Shown one piece after another: positions 17,489 to 26,807 of a stretch of DNA of 64,000 bases (positions are counted from its first letter, which is position 1; every line of letters begins with the position of its first letter). A program made the position numbers and the translations under genes. The stretch comes from Agrilutibacter niabensis. Lineage in GTDB: Bacteria; Pseudomonadota; Gammaproteobacteria; Xanthomonadales; Xanthomonadaceae. The stretch is taken from positions 315,660 to 379,659 of the forward strand of contig NZ_JBHSNJ010000005.1 in assembly GCF_042657165.1 (NCBI RefSeq). Direction: 5' to 3'. The notes under the pieces were generated by a model. The model made no database searches and was not told the origin of the DNA. It saw only the letters and a program-made list of their open reading frames with translations.

Positions 17489-19582
17489 ATGTCCCCCCGC
17501 ATCCTCCTCACCACGCTCGCGGCGTTCGTGGCCGGGGCCCTGCCCTCGCATTCCGGCACCTCGTCGCTGCACTGGAACAGCCAAGGCTCGGCCGCGCCGG
17601 TTGCCGCCAGCATCGTCACCGCCGACCCGCAACTGCAGCGCGTGCAAGCCGCGATCGAAGCGGCCGAACGCGGCGACTTCGATGCCGCGCAATACGCCGA
17701 CCTCGCCCGCCATCCGCTGTACGCCTGGATCGAATACGCGAGCCTGCGCCGCAACATCGATTCGATCGGCGCTGCGCAGGCGCAATCCTTCCTCGGCCGC
17801 TACAACGGCCAGGCGGCAGGCGCAGCCTTCCGCGAGATATGGATCGCGGAGGCCGCGCGCCGCAAGGACTGGCCGGCGCTGCTCGCGGCGTGGAAGCCCG
17901 CGGTGGGCAAGAACACCGAACTGCGCTGCGCCCAACTGCAGGCGCGCCAGGCGAGCGGTCGCGACGACGCGCAATGGGATGGCGAAGTGCAGGCGCTGTG
18001 GCGCGATACAGGCAAGCCGCTGCCTGCCAACTGCGACCCGGTGTTCGATGCGCTCGCCGCCAAGGGCGGCCTGACGCCCGCACTGCGCTGGGAGCGCATC
18101 GACAAGGCCGCAGCCGAATGGCAGCCCGCGGTGATGCGCAGCGCGGCGCGCGGACTGTCCGCCGAAGACGCCGCGCTCGCCAACGATTACGCGGCCTTCT
18201 TCGAAGCGATCCACCCGCGCGCGCTGGAATGGCCGAAGACCGATCGCAGCCGCCGCATGGCCTCGCAGGGCCTGGCCCGCCTCGCCAAGTCGGTGCCGAT
18301 GGCCGGCGAGGCGCAACTGCCGCAATACGCGGAGGCCTTCGGCTTCACCGAGGAGGACCGCGGCCGCGTGCTGTACCAGGCCGCGCTGTGGACGGTGGCG
18401 TCATACGAACCCGAATCCGCGCAGCGGCTCAACGCCGTGCCCGCCAGCGCGTACGACGAGCGCCTGCACGAATGGCGTGCGCGCGAGGCGATGGCGCGTT
18501 CGGACTGGCCGGCCGCGCTCGCCGCGATCCGGAAGATGGGCGACAAGCAGCGCAACGACTCGCGCTGGCAGTACTTCGAGGCGCGCCTGTCCGAAATGAC
18601 CGGCGACAAGGCCACGGCGCAGCGCCTGTATCGCGAAGCAGCGAACAAGGCGGAGTTCCACGGCTTCCTCGCCGCCGACCGAATCAACGCGTCCTACACG
18701 CTGTGCCCGTGGATGCCCGGCGACACCGATGCGCAACGCGACGCCGTCGCCCGCGACCCGGCGATCGTGCGCGCGGTGGGCCTGTACCGCATCGACCGTC
18801 GCGGCTGGGCCGGGCGCGAATGGGACGATGCCCTGAGTCGCTTCGACGACACCCAGCGCCGTCTTGCGGTGGAAGTCGCGCAGTCGCACGGCTGGTTTGA
18901 TCGCGCGGTGTTTGCACTGGGCAAGACGCCCGGGGGCGATCCGCGCCCCGAGGAATTGCGCCTGTACACCCTGCGCTTCCCGCTGCACCACGACGCCACC
19001 ATCCGTCGCGAAGCCGCCACCAATCGCCTCGACCCGGCGTGGGTCGCCGGCGAGATCCGCGCCGAGAGCGTGTTCGATCCGCGCGCACGCTCGGGCGCGA
19101 ACGCGATGGGGCTGATGCAAGTGTTGCCGGCCACCGGCGCGGCGATCGCAAGCGATCTCGGCCTCACCTGGGGCGGTGCGGAGTCGCTGTACGACCCCGA
19201 CACCAACATCACGCTCGGCTCGGCCTACCTGCGGCAGCTGCTCGACAAGTACGGCGGCCAGCCCTACCAGGCGATTGCCGGCTACAACGCCGGCCCGGCG
19301 CCGCTGGCGCGCTGGCAATCGCAGCGGCCGGGCATGGAGCCGGATTTCTGGATCGAGACGATCAGCTACAAGGAAACGCGCGACTACGTCGCCCGCGTGC
19401 TCGCCTTCAGCGTGCTCTACGACTGGCGCCTCAATGGCAACGCGCTCGGCCTGACCGACCGCATGCGCGGTCGCTTGGCTGGTCCGCGCAAGAAGTTCGT
19501 CTGCCCGCTCGCCGTCGCGCCGACGCCAGCGGCCGCACCACCGCCACCGGCGGCGCCGGCGAAACCGAAGGAGCGTCGCTGA
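17489..19582 (+). CDS. slt: Soluble lytic murein transglycosylase (Slt70 family)
   Basis: Periplasmic enzyme that cleaves peptidoglycan between MurNAc and GlcNAc, leaving 1,6-anhydroMurNAc. The 697 residues fit Slt70: a signal sequence, a long alpha-superhelical region (about 50-480) built of short helical repeats, and a C-terminal goose-lysozyme-like domain. In the latter, RAESVFDPRARSGANAMGLM contains catalytic Glu526, and IAGYNAGPAPLARW and ETISYKETRDYV are the other family motifs. A proline/alanine-rich tail ends the protein. The family usually has RQES, so RAES is a small variation. A PH-domain gene starts 26 bases downstream and may be cotranscribed. Confidence 0.95.
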   Translation: MSPRILLTTLAAFVAGALPSHSGTSSLHWNSQGSAAPVAASIVTADPQLQRVQAAIEAAERGDFDAAQYADLARHPLYAWIEYASLRRNIDSIGAAQAQSFLGRYNGQAAGAAFREIWIAEAARRKDWPALLAAWKPAVGKNTELRCAQLQARQASGRDDAQWDGEVQALWRDTGKPLPANCDPVFDALAAKGGLTPALRWERIDKAAAEWQPAVMRSAARGLSAEDAALANDYAAFFEAIHPRALEWPKTDRSRRMASQGLARLAKSVPMAGEAQLPQYAEAFGFTEEDRGRVLYQAALWTVASYEPESAQRLNAVPASAYDERLHEWRAREAMARSDWPAALAAIRKMGDKQRNDSRWQYFEARLSEMTGDKATAQRLYREAANKAEFHGFLAADRINASYTLCPWMPGDTDAQRDAVARDPAIVRAVGLYRIDRRGWAGREWDDALSRFDDTQRRLAVEVAQSHGWFDRAVFALGKTPGGDPRPEELRLYTLRFPLHHDATIRREAATNRLDPAWVAGEIRAESVFDPRARSGANAMGLMQVLPATGAAIASDLGLTWGGAESLYDPDTNITLGSAYLRQLLDKYGGQPYQAIAGYNAGPAPLARWQSQRPGMEPDFWIETISYKETRDYVARVLAFSVLYDWRLNGNALGLTDRMRGRLAGPRKKFVCPLAVAPTPAAAPPPPAAPAKPKERR

Positions 19583-19607
19583 CACGCGAGCCAAGGGGAG
19601 AACACCG

Positions 19608-19979
19608 ATGGGTCTGATCGATACCCTGCTGGGGCACGCCAGCGACAAGAACCTGGAGAAGATCAGCGAGGACTTCGCGCCGCTGCTCGCCCCGGGCGAG
19701 ACCCTGCAGCGCGCGTTCGGGCTGGTCCGCGACCTGATCGTGTTCACCGATCGCCGCCTGATCTTCGTCAACAAGCAGGGCGTGACCGGCAGCAAGATCG
19801 AATACCTCAGCGTGCCCTACCGCAGCATCGTGATGTTCTCGATCGAGACCGCGGGACACTTCGACCTCGAAGCCGAGTTGCGCATCTGGGTCTCGGGCCA
19901 GGCCGCGCCGCTGTCGCGCAGCCTTGGCCGCGACGCCGGCGCGCAGGAGATCGTCGCGCTGCTGGCGTCCCGCGCCTAG
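19608..19979 (+). CDS. Bacterial PH-domain protein
   Basis: A 123-residue cytosolic protein that is essentially one bacterial pleckstrin-homology domain. LLAPGETLQRAFGLVRDLIV, FTDRRLIFVNKQGVTGSKIE and VPYRSIVMFSIETAG follow the beta-strand pattern of this family. No membrane segment or enzyme motif is visible. The start has AAGGGGAG about 11 bases ahead. The function of these proteins is mostly unknown; some respond to envelope stress. It follows slt closely, which hints at co-expression but not at a shared role. Confidence 0.85.
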   Translation: MGLIDTLLGHASDKNLEKISEDFAPLLAPGETLQRAFGLVRDLIVFTDRRLIFVNKQGVTGSKIEYLSVPYRSIVMFSIETAGHFDLEAELRIWVSGQAAPLSRSLGRDAGAQEIVALLASRA

Positions 19980-20075
19980 CCGGCACGGCGGGACGCGCCC
20001 TCGGCTGGCGGCCGCAGCTGTCGGTGGCTTCCGCGCACAGCGACGCCTGCCTGACGGCAACAACACGGCTCCGCT

Positions 20076-20081
20076 TAAACT
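20076..20081 (+). promoter_or_regulatory. -10-like element directly upstream of cca
   Basis: TAAACT lies 6 bases before the cca ATG, so transcription would start at or next to the start codon. No Shine-Dalgarno sequence is present ahead of this ATG, which fits a leaderless message. CTGACG at 20051-20056 is a possible but widely spaced -35. Confidence 0.45.
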
Positions 20082-20087
20082 CGCCGC

Positions 20088-21329
20088 ATGAAGACCTATC
20101 TCGTGGGCGGCGCCGTCCGCGACCGCCTGCTCGGCCTCGGGCATGGCGATCGCGACTACGTCGTCGTCGGTGAAACCCAGGCCTCCATGGAGGCGGCCGG
20201 CTTCAAGGCCGTGGGCCGCGACTTCCCGGTGTTCCTGCATCCGCAGACTGGCGAGGAATACGCCCTCGCCCGCACCGAGCGCAAATCGGGGCGCGGCTAT
20301 CGCGGCTTCGTCGTCCACGCCGATCCGTCGGTGACGCTGGAGGAAGACCTGCAGCGCCGCGACTTCACCATCAACGCGATCGCGCAGGAGATGGATGCAG
20401 GCGAAGGCCATGGCAGCCTGATCGATCCGTACGGCGGTGTCCGCGACATCGAGGCGCGCGTGCTGCGCCACGTCAGCCCCGCCTTCGGCGAGGATCCGTT
20501 GCGCGTGCTGCGCGCGGCGCGTTTCATGGCGCGCTTCGCCGGCCTCGGCTTCACGGTGGCGCCGGAAACAATGACGCTGATGCGCGCGATGGCCGCCAGT
20601 GGCGAGCTCGCCGAACTCACCCCCGAGCGTGTGTGGCAGGAACTCCGCCGCGCGCTCGCCAGCGCAACGCCGTCCGCGTTCCTGCGCACGCTGCGCGGCT
20701 GCGGCGCGCTCGCGGTGGTACTGCCCGAGGTGGATGCGATGTACGGCGTGCCGCAGCGCGCGGAATACCATCCCGAGATCGACACCGGCGTGCACGTCGA
20801 ACTGGTCTGCGACATGGCCGCGCGCCTGGCGCCGGGGGACGAGCTGATCGGCTTCGCCGCGCTCACGCATGACCTCGGCAAGGCGCTGACGCCGGAGCAC
20901 GTGCTGCCCCGGCATATCGGCCATGAAAGTGCCGGCGTGGCGCCGCTGCGTGCCCTGTGCGAACGCCTGAAGGTGCCGGTCGAACAGCGCCAGTTGGCCG
21001 AGTGCGTGTGCCGCGAACACCTCAATGTGCATCGCATCGGGGAGCTGCGCGCATCGACGCTGTTCGAATTGATCGCGCGCTGCGACGGCTTCCGTCGCCC
21101 CGAGCGCATTGCGCAGGTCGCCATCGCCTGCGAAGCCGACAAGCGCGGCCGCGCCGGCTTGTCCGAGCTCGATTACCCCGCGGGCGGGCTGCTTCGTCGC
21201 GCCCACGCCGCGGCCCTGGCGGTACGCGCGAGCGATGTCCCTGGCGACCTGCAGGGCCCCGAGTTGGGGGACGCCTTGCGCAAGGCGCGCATTGCCGCGA
21301 TCGCAGATGCCACCGGCAAGACGATCTGA
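20088..21329 (+). CDS. cca: Multifunctional CCA protein (tRNA nucleotidyltransferase)
   Basis: Adds or repairs the 3' CCA end of tRNAs without a template. At 413 residues it matches the E. coli type. The N-terminal nucleotidyltransferase head has GGAVRDRLLG and the catalytic DRDYVVVG; ARTERKSG and RRDFTINAIA follow in the usual order. Around residue 160 begins the neck/body region, and the C-terminal half carries an HD phosphohydrolase domain (LTHDLGKALTPEH and HIGHES), the part that gives the multifunctional form its phosphatase activities. It ends before the terminator shared with the convergent TonB receptor. Confidence 0.96.
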   Translation: MKTYLVGGAVRDRLLGLGHGDRDYVVVGETQASMEAAGFKAVGRDFPVFLHPQTGEEYALARTERKSGRGYRGFVVHADPSVTLEEDLQRRDFTINAIAQEMDAGEGHGSLIDPYGGVRDIEARVLRHVSPAFGEDPLRVLRAARFMARFAGLGFTVAPETMTLMRAMAASGELAELTPERVWQELRRALASATPSAFLRTLRGCGALAVVLPEVDAMYGVPQRAEYHPEIDTGVHVELVCDMAARLAPGDELIGFAALTHDLGKALTPEHVLPRHIGHESAGVAPLRALCERLKVPVEQRQLAECVCREHLNVHRIGELRASTLFELIARCDGFRRPERIAQVAIACEADKRGRAGLSELDYPAGGLLRRAHAAALAVRASDVPGDLQGPELGDALRKARIAAIADATGKTI

Positions 21330-21436
21330 CGCCGGTTGTAATGCGGGGCTCCGCTCCCCTGCGGCTCGCGGATCGAACATCGCGAAGGCGTGGCGCCGCG
21401 ACGGTCATGGGACATGGCCGATGGCGCCCCTGGCGG

Positions 21437-21467
21437 AAAAACAACGGGCGGCCTAAGCCGCCCGTTG
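21437..21467 (-). terminator. Terminator of the second TonB receptor gene
   Basis: A perfect 11-base-pair stem (21442-21452 with 21457-21467) around a CTAA loop. Reading on the minus strand it is followed by TTTTT, so it terminates the receptor gene that ends at 21493. Confidence 0.9.
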
Positions 21468-21492
21468 ATAGCTACGCAACAGGGCTTGCCGG

Positions 21493-24126
21493 TCAGAACT
21501 CGAAGCCCACCTTCACGTACCACTCGCCACCGTTGAAGCCGTACGGCGAGGACAGCGGGTACTGCGCGCCCAGGAAGTTGAGCACGGAGTTGGACTGCTT
21601 GTCGGGGTACTCGTCGAAGATGTTGTTGCCGCCGACGGTGACGTGCATCAGGTCGTCGAACAGGTCGAAGGTCACCGCCAGGTCGAACAGCCACTTCGAT
21701 CCGAACGATGCGGTTTCACCGAAGGTGACATCCTCCCAGCCGTCGTACCGGTTCGCGCGCGTGGTCACGTCGAAGTTCCACGGTGTGCGGTAATCGAAGG
21801 TGAGTACCGTGCGGTTGTTGGGCAGCTGGTTCTCCAGGTCGGCCACGCGCTCGGCACCGATGACCGGTCCGCCGTCAAACGGATTGATGTCGACGCTGTC
21901 GACTTCCTGCTTGTTCCAGCTGTGGCGCGCGTCGAAGGTGCCGGTGCCCCACGTGCCGAAGTCGGCGCGATAGACCATCACCAGGTCCACGCCCTGCACC
22001 GTGCTGTCGAAGCCATTGGTGAAGTACGAGACCTGTCCCGGCAGCGCCGAGAGCGGGATGCCGGCGTCGATCAACGCCTGCTCCTCGGGCGAGCCGGGCG
22101 TGATGCTGATGTTGCGCAGCGCGATGCGATCGTCGACGTCGATGTTGTAGTAGTCGAGGGTGAGGCTGAAGTTCTCGTTCGGCGTGTACACCAGGCCGGC
22201 GGAGTAGGCGAACGACTCCTCGGCCGTCAACGGCACCGCACCGAGCGCAACTGCGGCCGGGCTGTTGACCGGGAACGTGCCCTGCGGGATCAGGTTGCCG
22301 TTGGCGTCGGCCGTGGTGGTGACGTCGAGGGTGTTGATCTGGCCCGGTGTCGGCGCGCGGAAGCCGGTGTTGACGGTGGCGCGCAACGCAAACGCGTCGG
22401 TCACCTCCCAGCGCGACGACAATTTCCAGTCGAAGGTGTTGCCGAACGACGAGTTGTCCTCGAAACGCCCGGCCACGCCCATGGAGAACTTCTCGACTAG
22501 GTCGGCTTCGACGTCCACGTATGCGGCACGGCTGTACTGCGTGAAATCGCCCGCCGCTTCCGGCGCGTCGCCCTGGAACCCGTCCGAGCCGAAACCGAAC
22601 AGCGCGGCGACCGGGCCGACCTGCCAGGACGCGAAGTCGCCGACGCCGATCTTGTAGGTTTCCTCACGCCATTCGGCGCCGAAGGCGATGTTGACCGGCG
22701 AGGCGAACACGTCGTTCTGCCAGGGGTAGCTGAAATCCAGGTTGGCGCCACGTTCGAGCTGGGTGAGCTGGCCGGGTTCGAAGCTGGTTGGGCTGAGCGC
22801 GCCCAGGCTCGGATTGATCGAGTCGATCAGCATGTAATACACCCGGTTCTCGCCCTGGCGCAGGCTGAAATCCCATGTCATTCCGTTGCCGAATTCACCC
22901 TTGGCACCGAACACGCCCTCGTAGTCCATGAGGTCGGCGGCGATGGTCGGCGTATAGCCGCCCGGGAACTGGGTGTAGATCGGATTGAGGGCGACGAAGC
23001 CGGACGGGCTCGACGGATCGGCGGTCAGGTAGTCGTTTGGATCCAGGCCCTGCGCCGTGATGCTGTCGACGAGGGCCTGGTCGACCGGGTCGGGCAATCC
23101 ATCCGCATCGGCGTCCACCATCAGGGTGCCGCGCGGGGCGACACCGGGCACGCCCACCGGTTCGCGGTAGAAGAAGCTGGAGTCGAACTTCGAGTCCGAG
23201 TAGCTGCCGAAGCCGTACAGGCTGACGCTCTCGTTGAGCGGAATGTCGGCGTTGAAGAACGAGCGGATGCCCTTGCCGTTGGGATCGCCCCAGCGCTGGC
23301 CCAAGCCGTTGAACGGCACCGTGCCGGGACGCGCCGCCTCGACCTGTGCCGCGCTCGCCCGCGGAATGCCGCGTGAGGTGAAGTCGCTCTCGAAGTACTC
23401 GGCGGTCAGGTTGAAGAAGCCGTCTTCGGTGAGCGGCAGGCCGAGGTTGAACGAGGAACGGAACTTGTCGCCGTCGCCCTCGTAGGTCGAGCCGTACTGG
23501 GCGTCGACCCGGACGCCTTCGGCGTTGTCGTTGAGAATGATGTTGACGACGCCGGCGATCGCGTCCGAACCGTACTGCGCCGAGGAACCGTCACGCAGCA
23601 CTTCGACGCGCGAGATCGCGGCCGAGGGAATCAGGCCATAGTCGACGGCCTGCGAGCCCTGGTTGATCGTGCCGAACGGTTCGGCCTGCAAGTTCACCAG
23701 CGCCGAACGGTGGCGACGCTTGCCATTGATCAGCACCAGCGTCTGGTCGGGCGGCAGGTTGCGCAGATTGGCCGGGCGGATGAACGCCGTGCCGTCGGCA
23801 ATCGGGAAGCGCTGGGTATTGAACGACGGGGCGATGATGGAGAGCTGGTCGGTGAAGTCGGCCGACGACTGCCTCTCAAGATTGGCCGGGCGGAACACGT
23901 CGATGGGCGAGAGCGACTCGGTCGGCGAACGGCCCGGCACACGGGTACCGGTGACGACCAACTCGTCGATATCGACGGCACCCCGGGGGGCGGTCTGGGG
24001 CGCCGGGGCTGCCTGCTGGGGCGTGGCTTCCTGCGGGCTGTCCTGTGCAAGCACGGGCGAAGCGGCGCCGACTGCAAGCGCGGCGACGACGGCCAGTGCC
24101 AACCGATTGGGATGAATAGCGGGCAT
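21493..24126 (-). CDS. TonB-dependent outer-membrane receptor
   Basis: Second TonB receptor, 877 residues, without any cysteine. A signal peptide (cleavage near SPVLAQ) is followed by a Gln/Pro/Ala-rich linker and a TonB-box-like VDIDELVVTGTRVPGRSP. The plug has TLVLINGKRRHRSALVN, an unusual basic stretch typical of Oar-like receptors, and VLRDGSSAQYGSDAIAGVVN. The barrel contains FRAPTPGQINTLDV and ends KVGFEF. An internal loop with DADADGLPDPVDQ near residue 340 resembles a calcium-binding thrombospondin-type-3 repeat. Ligand unknown; neighbours offer no clue. Its own terminator follows the stop codon. Confidence 0.93.
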   Translation of the reverse strand: MPAIHPNRLALAVVAALAVGAASPVLAQDSPQEATPQQAAPAPQTAPRGAVDIDELVVTGTRVPGRSPTESLSPIDVFRPANLERQSSADFTDQLSIIAPSFNTQRFPIADGTAFIRPANLRNLPPDQTLVLINGKRRHRSALVNLQAEPFGTINQGSQAVDYGLIPSAAISRVEVLRDGSSAQYGSDAIAGVVNIILNDNAEGVRVDAQYGSTYEGDGDKFRSSFNLGLPLTEDGFFNLTAEYFESDFTSRGIPRASAAQVEAARPGTVPFNGLGQRWGDPNGKGIRSFFNADIPLNESVSLYGFGSYSDSKFDSSFFYREPVGVPGVAPRGTLMVDADADGLPDPVDQALVDSITAQGLDPNDYLTADPSSPSGFVALNPIYTQFPGGYTPTIAADLMDYEGVFGAKGEFGNGMTWDFSLRQGENRVYYMLIDSINPSLGALSPTSFEPGQLTQLERGANLDFSYPWQNDVFASPVNIAFGAEWREETYKIGVGDFASWQVGPVAALFGFGSDGFQGDAPEAAGDFTQYSRAAYVDVEADLVEKFSMGVAGRFEDNSSFGNTFDWKLSSRWEVTDAFALRATVNTGFRAPTPGQINTLDVTTTADANGNLIPQGTFPVNSPAAVALGAVPLTAEESFAYSAGLVYTPNENFSLTLDYYNIDVDDRIALRNISITPGSPEEQALIDAGIPLSALPGQVSYFTNGFDSTVQGVDLVMVYRADFGTWGTGTFDARHSWNKQEVDSVDINPFDGGPVIGAERVADLENQLPNNRTVLTFDYRTPWNFDVTTRANRYDGWEDVTFGETASFGSKWLFDLAVTFDLFDDLMHVTVGGNNIFDEYPDKQSNSVLNFLGAQYPLSSPYGFNGGEWYVKVGFEF

Positions 24127-24374
24127 GCGCGGAAATTCCTTCTAGCTGGGTTAGGGACTCGGCTCCCCTGCGAGCCTGACCCCGAGCTTCAGGAATTTTT
24201 AACGTTTGCGCAATCTGTTCAAAAGCTTTGCGCAGTTCGTGGCATTCGCGATTCGGGAAAATCGGCCAACCCCGTTTTAAATCGGCCATTTGTGGGAAAC
24301 GCCGCCGATTCCGGCGCCAACCCCGCTCTCGCACTGCAACATTGAAACTCTGCGCCAGAACGCCGGCGCCCTGT

Positions 24375-24770
24375 TCACGGCAGGCGCCGGTCCAGCCACT
24401 GCAGGCCCCTGGCGAAGGGGGAGAACGTCAGCAGCAGGCCGAGCGCCACGCCCGAGGCGTTGGCCAGCGCATCGGCGGGATCGGCGGTGCGGGTCTGGGT
24501 CAGCCCGGCCTGGGCGAACTCCAGCGCCACCCCCAGCGCCACCAGCCCCAGCCCCGCCTTGAGCTGGGTATTGGCCCGCGCAAAGAGCAGCACCGCGCCG
24601 GCCGCCAGCAGCAGGTAACCCAGCAGGTGCTCGAGCTTGTCGAAGCCGCGCGGCACCGACATCTGCGGCGGCGGCATCAGCGACGCCGCGATCACCGCTG
24701 CGATCGCCAGGCACCACAGCCCCAGCCACAGGCGCGGCCGGCGGAAGTCGCGCAGGGCGCCGGGATTCAC
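24375..24770 (-). CDS. VanZ-like membrane protein
   Basis: Small inner-membrane protein of 131 residues with four hydrophobic segments. LMPPPQ, the charged FDKLEHLLGYLLLAAGAVLL and a C-terminal DPADALANASGVALGL are the marks of the VanZ-like family. VanZ itself gives slight teicoplanin resistance; most chromosomal relatives have no known role. It starts with GTG at 24770, whose GTGA overlaps the stop of the methyltransferase upstream, so the two are translationally coupled. Confidence 0.87.
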   Translation of the reverse strand: MNPGALRDFRRPRLWLGLWCLAIAAVIAASLMPPPQMSVPRGFDKLEHLLGYLLLAAGAVLLFARANTQLKAGLGLVALGVALEFAQAGLTQTRTADPADALANASGVALGLLLTFSPFARGLQWLDRRLP

Positions 24771-25960
24771 AGGCGGAAGCTCAGGTCACCGGCCAGGAAC
24801 GCGACGCCGAATTCGACGTCCTTGGCGAAGCCCATCACCTGGAAACGCTCGCCCATTTCGCTCGGCAGGGTCAGCTTCTTCACTTCATTGCGGCGGCGCT
24901 GCTGCTCGCTGGCGTCGTGCATGCGCTCGATGCGTTCGAGCACGCCGGCCATGCCGTTGCCCAGCAGGTAGCTCGCCTGCGAGCAGTAGCCGGCGAAGTC
25001 GAAGCCCGCGGCCACGCCGGCCTCGGCCAGCGCGGTGAAGTCCACCGAGGCGGTGAGGTCCTGCAGACCCGGCCACAGCAGCGGTTCGGCGTGCATGCGG
25101 TGGCGGTAGTACGCGCGCAGCGTGCCGTCATGCCGATCGGGCTGGTAGAACTCTCCGCGCGGATGGCCGTAGTCGACGAACAGCATCGCGCCGCGGCGCA
25201 TGCCGCCCGATACCGCCTGGATCCAGTACGGCAACTGCGGCAGCACTTCGGACCGGTAGCCTTCGGGGAAGCTGCGCTCGAGGCTGCGCTCCAGGTGGCG
25301 CACGGCATTGCCCAGGAACGCATCGGCGGGACGCAACGTGCGCGCGAAGCGATAGCCCTCGACGACCACGTGCTCCTCGAACACCTCGCCGTCGCGGATC
25401 GCAAAGCGGGGGGTCGGCAAGGCATCGATCACCTCGTTGGCGAACAGCACGCCGTTCCATTGCGACGGCAGCGGGCCATCCAGCCATTCCACCAGCTCGA
25501 ACAGCATCGGCGGCAGCTGCCGTTCCAGGCGCTCGCGCTGGCGCTGGCGCAGGTCCGCGCTGGGTTCGAGGATCAGGTAGCGGTCGGGCAGCGCATCGAG
25601 TTCGAGCAGACGCTTGAGCGCGACTTCCGCGAAGGCACCGCTGCCGCCGCCCAGCTCGAAGAACAGCGCGCCGGCGCCCAGTTGCTGCAGCACGGGCGCC
25701 ATGCTCTCGGCGATGCAGGCGGCGAAGATCGGGCCGAGCTCGGGCGCGGTGACGAAGTCGCCGTCCTCGCCGAACTTGCGCGCGCCGGCGCTGTAATAGC
25801 CCAGGCCCGGTGCGTACAGCGCCAGCTCCATGAAGCGCGAGAACGGGATCGCGCCGTCGTTGGCGGCGATCTCGTGGCGGATGAGGGCGGCGAGGCGGTC
25901 GCTGTGGGCGAGCGCGTCGGCATCGGGCGGGGGCAGGGAGGTCATGCGGGTTGAATCCAT
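24767..25960 (-). CDS. SAM-dependent methyltransferase, MidA/NDUFAF7 family
   Basis: Predicted protein arginine methyltransferase of 397 residues. Relatives (mitochondrial MidA/NDUFAF7) methylate a subunit of respiratory complex I. Family marks are FSRFMELALYAPGLGYYSAG near residue 40, the SAM-binding FFELGGGSGAFAEVAL near 100, GVLFANEVIDALPTPRFAIR near 170, and MLFVDYGHPRGEFYQPDRHD near 260. An in-frame ATG at 25945 (MTSLPPPDAD) is an equally good start. The gene is divergent from the pteridine reductase gene and overlaps the downstream VanZ-like gene by 4 bases. No complex I genes lie nearby. Confidence 0.9.
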   Translation of the reverse strand: MDSTRMTSLPPPDADALAHSDRLAALIRHEIAANDGAIPFSRFMELALYAPGLGYYSAGARKFGEDGDFVTAPELGPIFAACIAESMAPVLQQLGAGALFFELGGGSGAFAEVALKRLLELDALPDRYLILEPSADLRQRQRERLERQLPPMLFELVEWLDGPLPSQWNGVLFANEVIDALPTPRFAIRDGEVFEEHVVVEGYRFARTLRPADAFLGNAVRHLERSLERSFPEGYRSEVLPQLPYWIQAVSGGMRRGAMLFVDYGHPRGEFYQPDRHDGTLRAYYRHRMHAEPLLWPGLQDLTASVDFTALAEAGVAAGFDFAGYCSQASYLLGNGMAGVLERIERMHDASEQQRRRNEVKKLTLPSEMGERFQVMGFAKDVEFGVAFLAGDLSFRL

Positions 25961-26052
25961 GCGGCATTATCTCCCGCGCCACGTGCACAATGCGGCGGCA
26001 CGCGAAGAATCGCCGCCCGCCTGCCGCATCGCCACCAAGGAAGCCGCCCGGC

Positions 26053-26793
26053 ATGAACGACGCCCGCCCTGTCGCCCTGGTCACCGGCAGCGCCCGCCGC
26101 ATCGGCGCCGTGATCGCGCGCACGCTGCATGCGGCCGGCTACGACCTGGCGCTGCACTGCCATCGTTCGCGCCCTGAACTCGACGCACTCGCAGCCGAAC
26201 TGGAAGCGGCGCGGCCCGGCAGCACCCTTGTGCAGCAGGCGGACCTCGCCGAGTTCGACCGCCTGCCCGAACTGGTCGCGCACACCATCGGCCGCTACGG
26301 GCGCCTCGACGCGCTGGTCAACAACGCCTCGTCCTTCCAGCCCACGCCGATCGGCGCGGCGACGCCGGCACAGTGGGACGCGCTGTTCGCCAGCAATGCG
26401 CGCGCGCCGTTCTTCCTCGCCCAGGCCGCGGCGCCGCACCTCGCCGCCACGCGCGGCGCGATCGTCAACCTCGCCGACATCTACGGCGAACGCCCGCTGC
26501 GCGGACACACGCTCTACTGCATGGCCAAGGCCGCGCTGATCATGATGACCAGGGCGCTGGCGCTGGAACTCGGCCCGGAGGTGCGCGTCAACGCCGTGTC
26601 CCCCGGGGCGATCCTGTGGCCGGAGCAGGGCGGCGACACCGCCGCGCAGCAGGCAATGCTCGGCCGCACGCCGCTGGCGCGCACCGGCACACCCGAAGAA
26701 GTCGCCGAAGCCGTGCGCTGGCTGCTGCAGGACGCGCACTACAGCACCGGGCAGGTGCTGCACCTGGACGGCGGACGCCTGTTGAACGCCTGA
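26053..26793 (+). CDS. Pteridine reductase (FolM-type short-chain dehydrogenase)
   Basis: NAD(P)H-dependent reductase of the SDR family, 246 residues, expected to reduce dihydropteridines to tetrahydropteridines in the cytosol. The cofactor-binding motif is TGSARRIGAVIA at residue 12; the Arg-Arg at its end is typical of pteridine reductases rather than general SDRs. NNASSF, then an active-site YCMAKAAL (Tyr-x3-Lys) with the preceding LADIY in place of the usual serine motif, support this. AVSPGAILWPE is also characteristic. It lies 14 bases from the end of the convergent folK, so three pteridine/folate genes cluster here. AGGAAG precedes the ATG. Confidence 0.88.
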   Translation: MNDARPVALVTGSARRIGAVIARTLHAAGYDLALHCHRSRPELDALAAELEAARPGSTLVQQADLAEFDRLPELVAHTIGRYGRLDALVNNASSFQPTPIGAATPAQWDALFASNARAPFFLAQAAAPHLAATRGAIVNLADIYGERPLRGHTLYCMAKAALIMMTRALALELGPEVRVNAVSPGAILWPEQGGDTAAQQAMLGRTPLARTGTPEEVAEAVRWLLQDAHYSTGQVLHLDGGRLLNA

Positions 26794-26807
26794 GGGCGGG
26801 GCGCTGC

